Of a stretch of DNA of 64,000 nucleotides, positions 1-7,361 are shown one piece after another. The stretch lies in assembly GCF_001667375.1 (NCBI RefSeq), contig NZ_LZIN01000038.1, positions 124,001 through 188,000 of the forward strand, in the 5' to 3' direction. The first letter of the stretch is position 1, and each line of letters starts with the position of its first letter. This stretch comes from Mycolicibacter sinensis (GTDB lineage Bacteria; Actinomycetota; Actinomycetes; Mycobacteriales; Mycobacteriaceae). Made by a program: the position numbers and the translations under genes. The notes beneath the pieces were generated by a model, which searched no databases, was not told the DNA's origin, and was given only the letters and a program-made list of their open reading frames with translations.

Positions 1-120
1 GTCGATCGCCGCAGCGGCAGTACCGCCCTGGAACATGAGGAACGGTCTGATCCGGGTCACGCCGCCCACCCTATCGACGCCGCCTCCTCATCGAGCGCAA
101 AACGTCCCCAGACAAGGAAG

Positions 121-148
121 CAGGCCAGGGATCAATCTCCCTGGCCTG
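121..148 (-). terminator. hairpin terminator after nrdE
   Basis: A perfect 11-bp inverted repeat (CAGGCCAGGGA and its complement, 6-nt loop) lies 21 bases past the nrdE stop codon. On the minus strand it is followed by a T-rich stretch, CTTCCTTGTCTGG. The position and shape fit an intrinsic or mycobacterial-type terminator ending the nrdHIE transcript. The 120 bases beyond it show no supportable gene. Confidence 0.6.
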
Positions 149-169
149 CAACTTGGTTTCAACCAGCCG

Positions 170-2341
170 TCACAACATGCAGCTGACGCAACCCTCCACC
201 TCAGTGCCCTCCAGCGCCATCTGCCGCAGCCGGATGTAGTACAGCGTCTTGATTCCCTTGCGCCAGGCGTAGATCTGCGCCCGGTTCACATCGCGGGTGG
301 ACGCGGTGTCCTTGAAGAACAGCGTCAGGCTCAACCCCTGGTCCACGTGCTGGGTGGCCGCGGCGTAGGTGTCGATGATCTTTTCGTAGCCGATCTCGTA
401 GGCGTCCTGGTAGTACTCCAGGTTGTCGTTGGTCATGTACGGCGCCGGGTAGTAGACCCGGCCGATCTTGCCTTCCTTGCGGATCTCGATTCGCGACACG
501 ATCGGGTGGATCGACGACGTCGAGTGGTTGATGTAGGAGATCGACCCGGTCGGCGGAACCGCCTGCAGGTTCTGGTTGTAGATGCCGTGCGCCTGAACCG
601 ATTCCTTGAGTCGCTGCCAATCGCTTTGCTCGGGGATCCGGATACCGGCGTCAGCGAAGAGCTGGCGCACCTTGACCGTCTTGGGTTCCCACACCTGGTT
701 GAGGTATTTGTCGAAGAACTCGCCGGAGGCGTACTTGGACTTCTCGAACCCCACGAACGACTGACCCCGTTCCAGCGCAAGGCGATTCGACGCCCGCAGC
801 GCGTGGTAGAGCACGGTGTAGAAGTAGATGTTGGTGAAGTCGATACCTTCTTCCGACCCGTAGTGGATGCTCTCCCGGGCCAGGTAGCCGTGCAGGTTCA
901 TCTGGCCCAGGCCGATGGCGTGCGACTGGTTGTTGCCCTGTTCGATCGACGGCACCGACCAGATGTGGGTCTGATCCGATACCGCGGTCAGCGCCCGGAT
1001 GGCGACCTCGATGGTTTGGCCGAAGTCGGGCGAGTCCATCGCCTTGGCGATGTTGAGCGAACCCAGGTTGCAGGAGATGTCCTTGCCCACCTTGGCGTAC
1101 GACAGGTCCTCGTTGAACACCGACGGCGTGGAGACCTGCAGGATCTCCGAGCACAGGTTCGAGTGGGTGATCTTGCCGGCGATCGGGTTAGCCCGGTTCA
1201 CCGTGTCCTCGAACATGACGTAGGGGTAGCCGGACTCGAACTGCAGCTCGGCCAGGGTCTGGAAGAACTCCCGCGCCTTGATCTTGGTCTTGCGGATCGC
1301 CGAGTTATCAACCATCTCGTAGTACTTCTCGCTGACCGAGACGTCGGCGAACGGAACGCCGTAGACCCGCTCGACGTCATAGGGCGAGAACAGGTACATG
1401 TCGTCGTTCTTCTTGGCCAGCTCGAAGGTGATGTCGGGGATCACCACCCCCAGGCTCAGCGTCTTGATCCGGATCTTCTCGTCGGCGTTCTCCCGCTTGG
1501 TGTCCAGGAACCGGTAGATGTCCGGGTGGTGGGCGTGCAGGTACACCGCACCGGCACCCTGGCGGGCGCCGAGCTGGTTGGCGTAGGAGAACGAGTCCTC
1601 CAGCAGCTTCATGATCGGGATGACCCCGGACGACTGGTTCTCGATGTTCTTGATCGGCGCGCCGTGCTCGCGAATGTTGCTCAGCAGCAAGGCCACTCCC
1701 CCGCCACGCTTGGACAGCTGCAGCGCGGAGTTGATCGAGCGGCCGATCGACTCCATGTTGTCCTCGATGCGCAACAGGAAGCAGCTCACCGCCTCGCCGC
1801 GCTGCTTCTTGCCCGAGTTCAGGAACGTCGGGGTGGCCGGCTGGAAACGGCCGTCGATGATCTCGTCAACCAGTTGCTCGGCCAGCTTGGTGTCACCGGC
1901 GGCCAGCGTCAGCGCCACCATGCACACCCGGTCCTCGAACCGTTCCAGATACCGCTTGCCGTCAAAGGTTTTCAGCGTGTAGGAGGTGTAGTACTTGAAG
2001 GCGCCCAGAAACGTCGGGAACCGGAACTTCTTGGCGTAGGCCCGATCCAGCAGCGACTTGACGAAGTTGCGCGAGTACTGGTCGAGTACCTCGCGCTCGT
2101 AGTAGTCCTTCTGGATCAGGTAGTCGAGCTTCTCGTCCTGATTGTGGAAGAACACCGTGTTCTGGTTGACGTGCTCCAAGAAGTACTGACGGGCGGCCAG
2201 CACATCCTTGTCGAACTGGATCTTGCCGTCACTGTCGTACAGATTGAGCATCGCGTTGAGCGCGTGGAAATCCAGCTCGCCCACCGGTGCGCTGCGGGTG
2301 GTGGCGGTTACCTGCTCTGCAGTTGCAGCGGTAGGTGGCAT
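170..2341 (-). CDS. nrdE: class Ib ribonucleoside-diphosphate reductase, alpha subunit NrdE
   Basis: This is the catalytic large subunit of aerobic class Ib ribonucleotide reductase. It reduces NDPs to dNDPs in the cytoplasm using the radical of NrdF and electrons from NrdH. The protein is 723 residues when started at the ATG at 2341, whose N-terminus ([10 protein letters not shown]) resembles mycobacterial NrdE. The open frame continues 33 codons further upstream, but those codons lie inside nrdI. Visible landmarks are [23 protein letters not shown] with an active-site cysteine, the [18 protein letters not shown] loop, and the C-terminal EGCVSCML tail whose Cys pair relays electrons from NrdH. 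It overlaps nrdI by 34 bases, so the two are probably translationally coupled. nrdF is not in the window. Confidence 0.97.
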   Translation of the reverse strand: MPPTAATAEQVTATTRSAPVGELDFHALNAMLNLYDSDGKIQFDKDVLAARQYFLEHVNQNTVFFHNQDEKLDYLIQKDYYEREVLDQYSRNFVKSLLDRAYAKKFRFPTFLGAFKYYTSYTLKTFDGKRYLERFEDRVCMVALTLAAGDTKLAEQLVDEIIDGRFQPATPTFLNSGKKQRGEAVSCFLLRIEDNMESIGRSINSALQLSKRGGGVALLLSNIREHGAPIKNIENQSSGVIPIMKLLEDSFSYANQLGARQGAGAVYLHAHHPDIYRFLDTKRENADEKIRIKTLSLGVVIPDITFELAKKNDDMYLFSPYDVERVYGVPFADVSVSEKYYEMVDNSAIRKTKIKAREFFQTLAELQFESGYPYVMFEDTVNRANPIAGKITHSNLCSEILQVSTPSVFNEDLSYAKVGKDISCNLGSLNIAKAMDSPDFGQTIEVAIRALTAVSDQTHIWSVPSIEQGNNQSHAIGLGQMNLHGYLARESIHYGSEEGIDFTNIYFYTVLYHALRASNRLALERGQSFVGFEKSKYASGEFFDKYLNQVWEPKTVKVRQLFADAGIRIPEQSDWQRLKESVQAHGIYNQNLQAVPPTGSISYINHSTSSIHPIVSRIEIRKEGKIGRVYYPAPYMTNDNLEYYQDAYEIGYEKIIDTYAAATQHVDQGLSLTLFFKDTASTRDVNRAQIYAWRKGIKTLYYIRLRQMALEGTEVEGCVSCML

Positions 2342-2775
2342 GCCTCGTCCTTCCAGAAATCGGCCAAGCCCGCGCGGACGGCGTGTACGTCCTCGTCGGT
2401 TCCCATTAATTCGAATCGGTATAGGTACGGCACCCCGCACTTGCGGGCGACCACGTCGCCGGCGTAGCAGAACTCCGCACCGAAGTTGGTGTTGCCGGCG
2501 GCGATCACGCCGCGCAGCAGGCCTCGGTTGTGTTCGTTGTTCAAAAAGGCGATGACCTGCTTGGGCACATAGCCGCCCGCAGCGTCGTCAGCGATATTCG
2601 GTGTCCCACGGCCGCCGCCGTAGGTCGGCAACACCAGCACGTAGGGGTGGTCCACCTCGATGCGCCCGTGCAGCGGAATCCGGATGGCCGGCAGCTGCAG
2701 CTTCTGCACGAAGCGGTGGGTGTTCTCCGACACCGAGGAGAAATACACCAGGCTGCATTCAGAATCCGCAGACAC
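2308..2775 (-). CDS. nrdI: NrdI flavodoxin-like activator of class Ib RNR
   Basis: NrdI is a small FMN protein that supplies the oxidant for assembling the dimanganese-tyrosyl radical of NrdF. The 155 residues carry the family landmarks: [15 protein letters not shown] phosphate loop at about residues 9-23, a YGGGRG segment, [19 protein letters not shown] around residues 89-107, and YRFELMGT. The start is a GTG at 2775. Its C-terminus runs 34 bases into nrdE, and nrdH lies 55 bases upstream, giving the usual nrdH-nrdI-nrdE order. Length and sequence match mycobacterial NrdI. Confidence 0.96.
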   Translation of the reverse strand: MSADSECSLVYFSSVSENTHRFVQKLQLPAIRIPLHGRIEVDHPYVLVLPTYGGGRGTPNIADDAAGGYVPKQVIAFLNNEHNRGLLRGVIAAGNTNFGAEFCYAGDVVARKCGVPYLYRFELMGTDEDVHAVRAGLADFWKDEACHLPLQLQSR

Positions 2776-2830
2776 GGCGACCCCCTTCAGCTCTCAGTCA
2801 GACTCCACCCGTACCCGACCCGCTGGCCGA

Positions 2831-3070
2831 TTACGCGCTGAGCGCGGTCTGCGCCAGCGCCTTGATGCGGTCGGGCCGGAAGCCCGACCAGTGCTCGTCG
2901 CCGGCGACGACGACTGGAGCCTGCAGGTACCCCAGCGCCATCACGTAGTCCCGCGCCTCGGCGTCCAGCGAGATGTCGACGACCTCGTAGTCGACGCCTT
3001 GGTTGTCCAGCGCCTTGTAGGTGGCGTTGCACTGCACGCACGCGGGCTTGGTGTACACGGTGATGCTCAT
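2831..3070 (-). CDS. nrdH: NrdH glutaredoxin-like redoxin
   Basis: NrdH is a 79-residue thioredoxin-fold protein that donates electrons to NrdE. The redox motif is CVQC at residues 11-14, and the C-terminal half has the NrdH signature SGFRPDRI. It starts at the ATG at 3070, with GAGGAG about 10 bases upstream. It is the first gene of nrdHIE, and a leader of about 175 bases separates it from a pair of NrdR-type boxes. The match to mycobacterial NrdH is close over the full length. Confidence 0.96.
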   Translation of the reverse strand: MSITVYTKPACVQCNATYKALDNQGVDYEVVDISLDAEARDYVMALGYLQAPVVVAGDEHWSGFRPDRIKALAQTALSA

Positions 3071-3506
3071 GGGCGCCAGACTCCTCAGCGAATCGTCGAC
3101 AACGAACAGATGACAGATCAGGTACTACTTTCAACGGGCCGCCGACGCCCGGAATTTCCAGCTTCCACCGCAGCTCCGGGCACCGCATCGATGCCGTTCG
3201 CCGCAGTCCGGCCAGCCGGGCGATCCGGGGTCTGTCGGTGCTTGAAACACTACACCTAGTGGGTCGGCTTGAGAAGCCATACAAGATGTTCCGAACGACA
3301 TTCATGAAATTCGCTGGTTGTAAGGCTGTCGCCGCAAGCGCCCCGGCGTGTCGCACGTCACAAAATCCATCCCGGGCCGTCATAGCGACAGGTCTACCAC
3401 CACCCACCGACAACGACGCCCCGGCGCCCGACACCCGGCTGGGTTCCAGCAAAGACGCGATCGGAGCGGTTCGGCCCGCCTCAGCGGCCCGTTCCACAGA
3501 CGCGCG
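3071..3506. other. 436-base gene-free region upstream of nrdH
   Basis: The gap lies between the nrdH start and the stop of the neighbouring SDR gene. It holds the two NrdR-type boxes at 3247-3294, and the nrd promoter is expected close to them. I see no convincing small ORF. The open frames crossing it on both strands are shadows without a start signal or recognisable product. About 175 bases lie between the boxes and nrdH, suggesting a long untranslated leader unless transcription starts nearer the gene. Confidence 0.5.
3247..3294 (-). promoter_or_regulatory. paired NrdR-type boxes of the nrdHIE operon
   Basis: Two imperfect 16-base palindromes sit 32 bases apart from start to start: ACACTACACCTAGTGG at 3247-3262, and ATACAAGATGTTCCGA at 3279-3294 (TCGGAACATCTTGTAT on the minus strand). 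Both resemble the NrdR box (ACAC-type arms around a TATCTAG/ATCTTG core). NrdR normally binds two boxes on the same helix face about 31-32 bases apart, which this spacing reproduces. Repression of nrdHIE by ATP/dATP-bound NrdR is the expected outcome. The call rests on motif resemblance and spacing, not on a scored search. Confidence 0.7.
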
Positions 3507-4379
3507 CTACCGGTGCAGGGCCTTCTTGGACGGGAGCAGTGCGCGGCTGAACAGCCCGTTGACCTGTCGCATGGCCACGCTGTAGGGCAGCCAGGCCAGC
3601 CGCTTGAACGCGTAGAGCGCCCGGATGTCGCCGGAGGTGTAGACCAGGTAGCGGTTGCGGGCCACCCCCGCCAGAATCTTCTCCGCCGCCCGCTCCGGTG
3701 TCACCGCGTGGCCGGCGAACCGGCCCACCCAGCGCTCCACCTGCGGATCGTCGCGATCGACGCCGGCGATCTCCACGGTGTTGACCAGTGGGGTCTTCAC
3801 CGCACCCGGTACCACCACCGACACCCCGATGCGGTGACGCGCCAGGTCAAACCGCAGCACCTCCGAGACGCCACGCAGGCCGTACTTGCTGGCGGAGTAG
3901 GCCGCATGCCAGGGCAGCGCGACGATGCCGGCCGCCGACGACACGTTGACCAGGTGCCCGCCGCGGCCGGCGGCGACCATCGGCGGCAGGAACGTCTCGA
4001 TGACGTGGATCGGGCCCATCAGGTTGATGTCGACCATCTTTCGCCACTGCTGGTGGGTCAACCGGTCGACGGTCCCCCACGCCGACACCCCCGCGATGTT
4101 CATCACGACGTCCATCGCCTCATGCCGCGCGTGAATCTCGGCGCCGAACGCGGCGACGTCGTCGTAATCGGCGATGTCGATCACCCGGTGCTCGGGAACC
4201 AGCGCACCCAGGGCCCGCGCATCGGCGACGGTCTCGGCCAGCCCCTCGGCGTTGCGGTCGGTCAGATAGAGCTCGGCGCCGACCTCGGCCAGCCGCAACG
4301 CGGTTGCCCGACCGATCCCGCTCGCCGCCCCGGTGATGAAGCACCGCTTGCCCCGGTAGTACTCCGCTACACGTGTCAT
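3507..4379 (-). CDS. short-chain dehydrogenase/reductase (Rv3057c-like)
   Basis: A 290-residue classical SDR oxidoreductase. The Rossmann motif TGAASGIG is at about residues 16-23, the NNAG position reads NIAGVS, and the catalytic YxxxK is in AYSASKYG. The C-terminus has a basic, aromatic extension (YAFKRLAWLPYSVAMRQ) typical of membrane-leaning mycobacterial SDRs. The ATG at 4379 is chosen because the Rossmann fold begins there; the extra 72 upstream codons would run into the TetR gene. It follows the TetR gene on the same strand, next to cyp136, the same neighbourhood as Rv3057c-Rv3058c-cyp136 in M. tuberculosis. The substrate is unknown. Confidence 0.9.
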   Translation of the reverse strand: MTRVAEYYRGKRCFITGAASGIGRATALRLAEVGAELYLTDRNAEGLAETVADARALGALVPEHRVIDIADYDDVAAFGAEIHARHEAMDVVMNIAGVSAWGTVDRLTHQQWRKMVDINLMGPIHVIETFLPPMVAAGRGGHLVNVSSAAGIVALPWHAAYSASKYGLRGVSEVLRFDLARHRIGVSVVVPGAVKTPLVNTVEIAGVDRDDPQVERWVGRFAGHAVTPERAAEKILAGVARNRYLVYTSGDIRALYAFKRLAWLPYSVAMRQVNGLFSRALLPSKKALHR

Positions 4380-4440
4380 GGCTGCAGACGATACCGGCGG
4401 TACCGGACGCAGATGATCCAATCCCCCGCCGCGCTGGCGA

Positions 4441-5088
4441 TCAGCGCGAGCCACCCCACAGCGCGGTGCGCCACAGCGCCTCGAGCACCCGCACGCCACG
4501 CGGCACGTCGCCGTCGGCGCCCAGGAAGGCACTGTCACCGGCGAGCATGTAGGCGGTGGTGGCCGCCAAAGTCCGCACCAGGGCGGGGATGTCATCGCTG
4601 ATCGGGTTGGCGGTGCCGGCGGCGATCTCGTCGTTGACCACGCCGACGATCTGGTTGATCACCGCGTCGATCTGGGCGTCGAGCAGTTCGCGGATCTCGG
4701 CGTCGCTGTTGCGCGCCAAACTGCACGCCGTCATCACCGGATCGTTGTGGGCATACACCGCCGCCGCGCTGCCCACCATCCGTTCGGCGAAGGCCGCGGG
4801 CGATTCGTCGGCACCGCGCGGCGCGAAGTAGTGGGTGAGTTCTTCGAGCTCTTGAGTCGCCTCGGCGAGGATGTGGGCGAGCACGGCGTATTTGGAGTCG
4901 AAGTAGAAATAGAAGCCCGAGCGCGCCACCCCGGCCCGGTCGCTGATGGTGCTGACCGACAGCTCCGCGAACGGCTTCTCCTCCAACAATTCCCGCACGG
5001 CGTGCACAATCGCCTGCCGCTGCTTGTCGCCGCGGCGCTGGGGCGCATCGTCGGTGGCCGGGCTGCCCGCGTCGGGCCGGGTACTCAT
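4441..5088 (-). CDS. TetR-family transcriptional regulator (Rv3058c-like)
   Basis: A 215-residue TetR repressor. The N-terminal helix-turn-helix is seen in SVSTISDRAGVARSGFYFYF (about residues 43-62), followed by the usual FDSKYAVLAHI helix. The C-terminal all-helical domain would bind a ligand that is not identifiable. The start is the ATG at 5088; the frame is open further upstream but enters the intergenic operator region. It is divergent from cyp136 with a 133-base gap containing a palindrome at 5126-5139, and lies just upstream of the SDR gene. Control of both flanking genes is likely. Confidence 0.9.
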   Translation of the reverse strand: MSTRPDAGSPATDDAPQRRGDKQRQAIVHAVRELLEEKPFAELSVSTISDRAGVARSGFYFYFDSKYAVLAHILAEATQELEELTHYFAPRGADESPAAFAERMVGSAAAVYAHNDPVMTACSLARNSDAEIRELLDAQIDAVINQIVGVVNDEIAAGTANPISDDIPALVRTLAATTAYMLAGDSAFLGADGDVPRGVRVLEALWRTALWGGSR

Positions 5089-5125
5089 TCTTTGCACCTT
5101 GCACCACGCCGCGCCGGATTCAAAC

Positions 5126-5139
5126 TTGACACGCGTCAA
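5126..5139. promoter_or_regulatory. candidate TetR operator between tetR and cyp136
   Basis: TTGACACGCGTCAA is an inverted repeat with TTGAC/GTCAA arms around a 4-base centre. It lies in the divergent tetR-cyp136 gap, 38 bases from the TetR start and about 80 from cyp136. TTGAC-type arms are common in mycobacterial TetR operators. Its left half, TTGACA, could also serve as the -35 of a plus-strand promoter. Confidence 0.5.
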
Positions 5140-5221
5140 TTTTAATCTGAGGATGTGGTTGCGTGACAGTCGCCACACCTCGTCGCGCGCCGTGACGCCA
5201 TGACCGAGAGGTAGTCAGCCG

Positions 5222-6697
5222 ATGACGACCATGTCCACCCCCCAGTATCTTCTCGACCAGGCTCGGCGCCGGTTCACCCCGACGCTGAACACCATCCCCG
5301 GCATGGGCGCCATCGAGAAGCGGCTGCTGACCGTGGACTGGAAGCAGAAGATGCTGGCCGAGCCCCCTGTCGGCAGCGGGCTCAAGCCCATCATGGGCGA
5401 CTCCGGACTGCCCGTTCTCGGCCACATCATCGAGATGTTCCGTCAAGGTCCGGACTTCCCGCTGCACATCTACAAGAAGTACGGCCCGGTGTACTTCGCC
5501 GAGTCGCCGATCCTGCCGTCGATCGTCGCGCTGGGACCCGACGCCACCCAGGCCATCTTCACCAACAAGCAGAAGGACTTCTCGACCACGGGCTGGATCC
5601 CGGTGATCGGGCCGTTCTTCGACCGCGGCCTGATGCTGCTGGACTTCGACGAACATCTGCATCACAAGCGGATCATGCAGGGGGCGTTCACCCGTCCGCG
5701 GCTGGCCAGCTACGTCGAGGACATGGACCGGGTGATCACCCGGATCGTGGCCGACTGGCCGATCGACAATACGCGGTTCCTGTTTCACCCCGCGGCCAAG
5801 GAACTCACCCTCGATGTGGCGGCGGTGGTTTTCATGGGCCACGAACCCGGCGAAGACCACGAGCTGGTGACCGCGGTCAACCACGCGTTCGAGCAGACCA
5901 CCCGGGCGGGCGGAGCGATCATCCGCACCTCGATACCGCCGTTCAAATGGTGGCAGGGCCTGCAGGGCCGCAAGGTGCTCGAGGACTACTTCGCCAAGCG
6001 GGTGACCGAACGCCGGCGCGTCGAGGGCGCCGACATGCTGTCGGTGCTGTGCCATACCGCCGACGACGACGGCAACACGTTCAGCGACCAGGACATCGTC
6101 AACCACATGATCTTCCTGATGATGGCCGCGCATGACACCACCACGTCGACGGTGACGACGATGGCCTATCACCTGGCCGCACACCCGGAGTGGCAGGAGC
6201 GTGCCCGCGACGAGTCCACCCGACTGGGCGACGGACCGCTGGACATCGAGTCGCTGGAGAAGCTGGAGACCCTCGACCTGGTGATGGACGAGTCGCTGCG
6301 GTTGGTCACTCCGCTGCCGTTCAACATGCGCCAGGCCGTGCGCGACACCGAGCTGCTCGGGCATTACGTTCCGGCCGGCACCAACATCGTCACCTGGCCC
6401 GGTATGAACCACTGGCTGCCCGAGCTTTACACCAACCCGCGTCAATTCGACCCGGAGCGGTTCCTGGAGCCGCGTGCCGAGCACAAGCAACACCGCTACG
6501 CCTGGGCACCGTTCGGCGGCGGCGCGCACAAGTGCATTGGGATGAACTACGGGCGGCTGGAGGTCAAGACCATCCTGCACCGGATGCTGCGCCGCTACCG
6601 GCTGGAGCTGACCCGGCCCGGTTACCAGCCGCGCTGGGACTACGGCGGCATGCCGATCCCGATGGACGGTATGCCGATCGTGTTGCGCCGGTTGTAG
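5222..6697 (+). CDS. cyp136: cytochrome P450, CYP136 family
   Basis: A 491-residue heme monooxygenase. The I-helix oxygen-activation motif appears as AAHDTTTST (canonical AGxDTT with His after Ala), the K-helix ExxR is ESLR, and the heme-binding loop is FGGGAHKCIG with the proximal cysteine at residue 438. The long N-terminus and the TetR/SDR neighbours match CYP136 (Rv3059). The substrate is not established; the family resembles CYP51-like and hydrophobic-substrate P450s. Electron donors would be ferredoxin and ferredoxin reductase encoded elsewhere. It is transcribed divergently from the TetR gene, which probably controls it. Confidence 0.93.
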   Translation: MTTMSTPQYLLDQARRRFTPTLNTIPGMGAIEKRLLTVDWKQKMLAEPPVGSGLKPIMGDSGLPVLGHIIEMFRQGPDFPLHIYKKYGPVYFAESPILPSIVALGPDATQAIFTNKQKDFSTTGWIPVIGPFFDRGLMLLDFDEHLHHKRIMQGAFTRPRLASYVEDMDRVITRIVADWPIDNTRFLFHPAAKELTLDVAAVVFMGHEPGEDHELVTAVNHAFEQTTRAGGAIIRTSIPPFKWWQGLQGRKVLEDYFAKRVTERRRVEGADMLSVLCHTADDDGNTFSDQDIVNHMIFLMMAAHDTTTSTVTTMAYHLAAHPEWQERARDESTRLGDGPLDIESLEKLETLDLVMDESLRLVTPLPFNMRQAVRDTELLGHYVPAGTNIVTWPGMNHWLPELYTNPRQFDPERFLEPRAEHKQHRYAWAPFGGGAHKCIGMNYGRLEVKTILHRMLRRYRLELTRPGYQPRWDYGGMPIPMDGMPIVLRRL

Positions 6698-6724
6698 ATC
6701 GGCAGCCCCCCACTCCCGCGAGCG

Positions 6725-7192
6725 TCACTGCACCGTCAACAACCGGTTGGCACAGCTGATGACCGCCTCCAGCGCGGCGTGCCCGGCATCGGGCGCAAAG
6801 CCCACCGCCCACGCCGCGGCGCGCCCGTTCGAGCCATGGATGAACGTGGCGGTCTCGGCGCCACACCGAAGCTGGTGAAAACCCAGGATTTCCAGGGTGA
6901 TTCCGCGGTCATGAAGCATCGTGGTGAGCGCGGCCAGCGGCCCGTGCGCCGCGGCGGTGCAGGTACCGTTCACGCCGCGGACGGCGATGGTCGCTTGGTA
7001 GGTCCGCCCCTGCGGGCCCAGTCTGGCGGCCGGGCGCTCCGCGTCCAGGCAACACCATCGGCTCAGGCTCAGCGGGCCGGCGGCGCGGCCGTAGGCGGAG
7101 ACGAAGCCGTCCCACGACAGCCGCGCGGCCTGGTCGCGCAGTTCACGTGGCAGCGGACCCCGGAATTGGTCGGCGAACGATGTTGTGGTCAT
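6725..7192 (-). CDS. stand-alone LeuA-type (isopropylmalate synthase) regulatory-domain protein
   Basis: A 155-residue protein resembling only the C-terminal leucine-binding dimer domain of 2-isopropylmalate synthase. RTYQATIAVRGVNGTCTAAA, HGPLAALTTMLHDRGITLEI and the C-terminal AWAVGFAPDAGHAALEAVIS (like the VWGVGIAPxxxxASLxAVVSA end of LeuA) are the landmarks. No TIM-barrel catalytic domain or metal-binding HxH is present or encoded nearby, so it cannot be a synthase. It begins at the ATG at 7192, after an upstream region encoding a Leu/Val-rich leader peptide with alternative RNA stems. That leader argues for branched-chain amino acid control. It may bind leucine or pair with full-length LeuA elsewhere; this is inference. 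Confidence 0.8.
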   Translation of the reverse strand: MTTTSFADQFRGPLPRELRDQAARLSWDGFVSAYGRAAGPLSLSRWCCLDAERPAARLGPQGRTYQATIAVRGVNGTCTAAAHGPLAALTTMLHDRGITLEILGFHQLRCGAETATFIHGSNGRAAAWAVGFAPDAGHAALEAVISCANRLLTVQ

Positions 7193-7229
7193 ATCTCGGT
7201 CTTTTCTGCTCGAGGAGAGTGACCGACGG

Positions 7230-7297
7230 GTAGTAGCCTCCGACCCACAGCGGAGGGTCGGCCTGAATCAGACCCCGCTGCGGGTGCTGGCTACTAC
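7230..7297 (-). promoter_or_regulatory. branched-chain amino acid (LEU-type) attenuator
   Basis: In transcript order: GUAGUAGCC (7297-7289), which is the Val-Val-Ala part of the leader peptide; a 7-bp hairpin CCGACCC/GGGUCGG (7261-7255 with 7246-7240, 8-base loop); then GGCUACUAC (7238-7230), fully complementary to the first segment over 9 bases. A ribosome stalled on the Leu/Val codons would cover the first segment and change the pairing of the last. This is the logic of actinobacterial leuA-type attenuators. No long U-run follows, so control could be by termination or by access to the start region. Confidence 0.75.
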
Positions 7298-7312
7298 AAG
7301 CAGATGACGCAT
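7268..7312 (-). CDS. leader peptide MRHLLVVASTRSGV of the LEU attenuator
   Basis: A 14-codon ORF starting at the ATG at 7312 and ending with TGA at 7270-7268. Codons 4-7 are CTG CTT GTA GTA (Leu Leu Val Val), with another Val at the end: five branched-chain residues in 14. The Val-Val-Ala codons form one arm of the alternative RNA structure. A promoter-like element ends 9 bases before the ATG, so the peptide is likely translated from a nearly leaderless start. Its role is sensing charged tRNA, not making a product. Confidence 0.75.
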   Translation of the reverse strand: MRHLLVVASTRSGV

Positions 7313-7321
7313 GATCCGGCC

Positions 7322-7350
7322 AGGTTAGTCCCGCTGTAGTCGGCGTGCAA
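7322..7350 (-). promoter_or_regulatory. promoter for the leader peptide and LeuA-domain gene
   Basis: On the minus strand TTGCAC (7350-7345), a 17-base spacer and TAACCT (7327-7322) fit a housekeeping mycobacterial promoter (TTGACA / TAnnnT). Transcription would start about 1-3 bases before the leader-peptide ATG at 7312. It lies directly beyond the 3' end of the poxB-like gene. Confidence 0.6.
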
Positions 7351-7361
7351 CCCGATTCGAA

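Noticed and set aside
1..36. Possible N-terminus of a minus-strand gene (MFQGGTAAAAID...)
   Set aside because: Only 12 codons are present, with no Shine-Dalgarno and no recognisable homology, so it cannot be supported.
35..2467. 810-codon open frame on the plus strand over nrdE
   Set aside because: It is antisense to a clear nrdE gene, has no recognisable domain, and its Val/Arg/Leu/Asp/Gly-rich composition is that of a shadow frame in high-GC coding DNA.
3348..4601. 417-codon plus-strand frame opposite the SDR gene
   Set aside because: Antisense shadow of a well-supported SDR coding sequence.
5120..6580. 486-codon minus-strand frame opposite cyp136
   Set aside because: The opposite strand encodes a complete P450 with all motifs; this frame has none.
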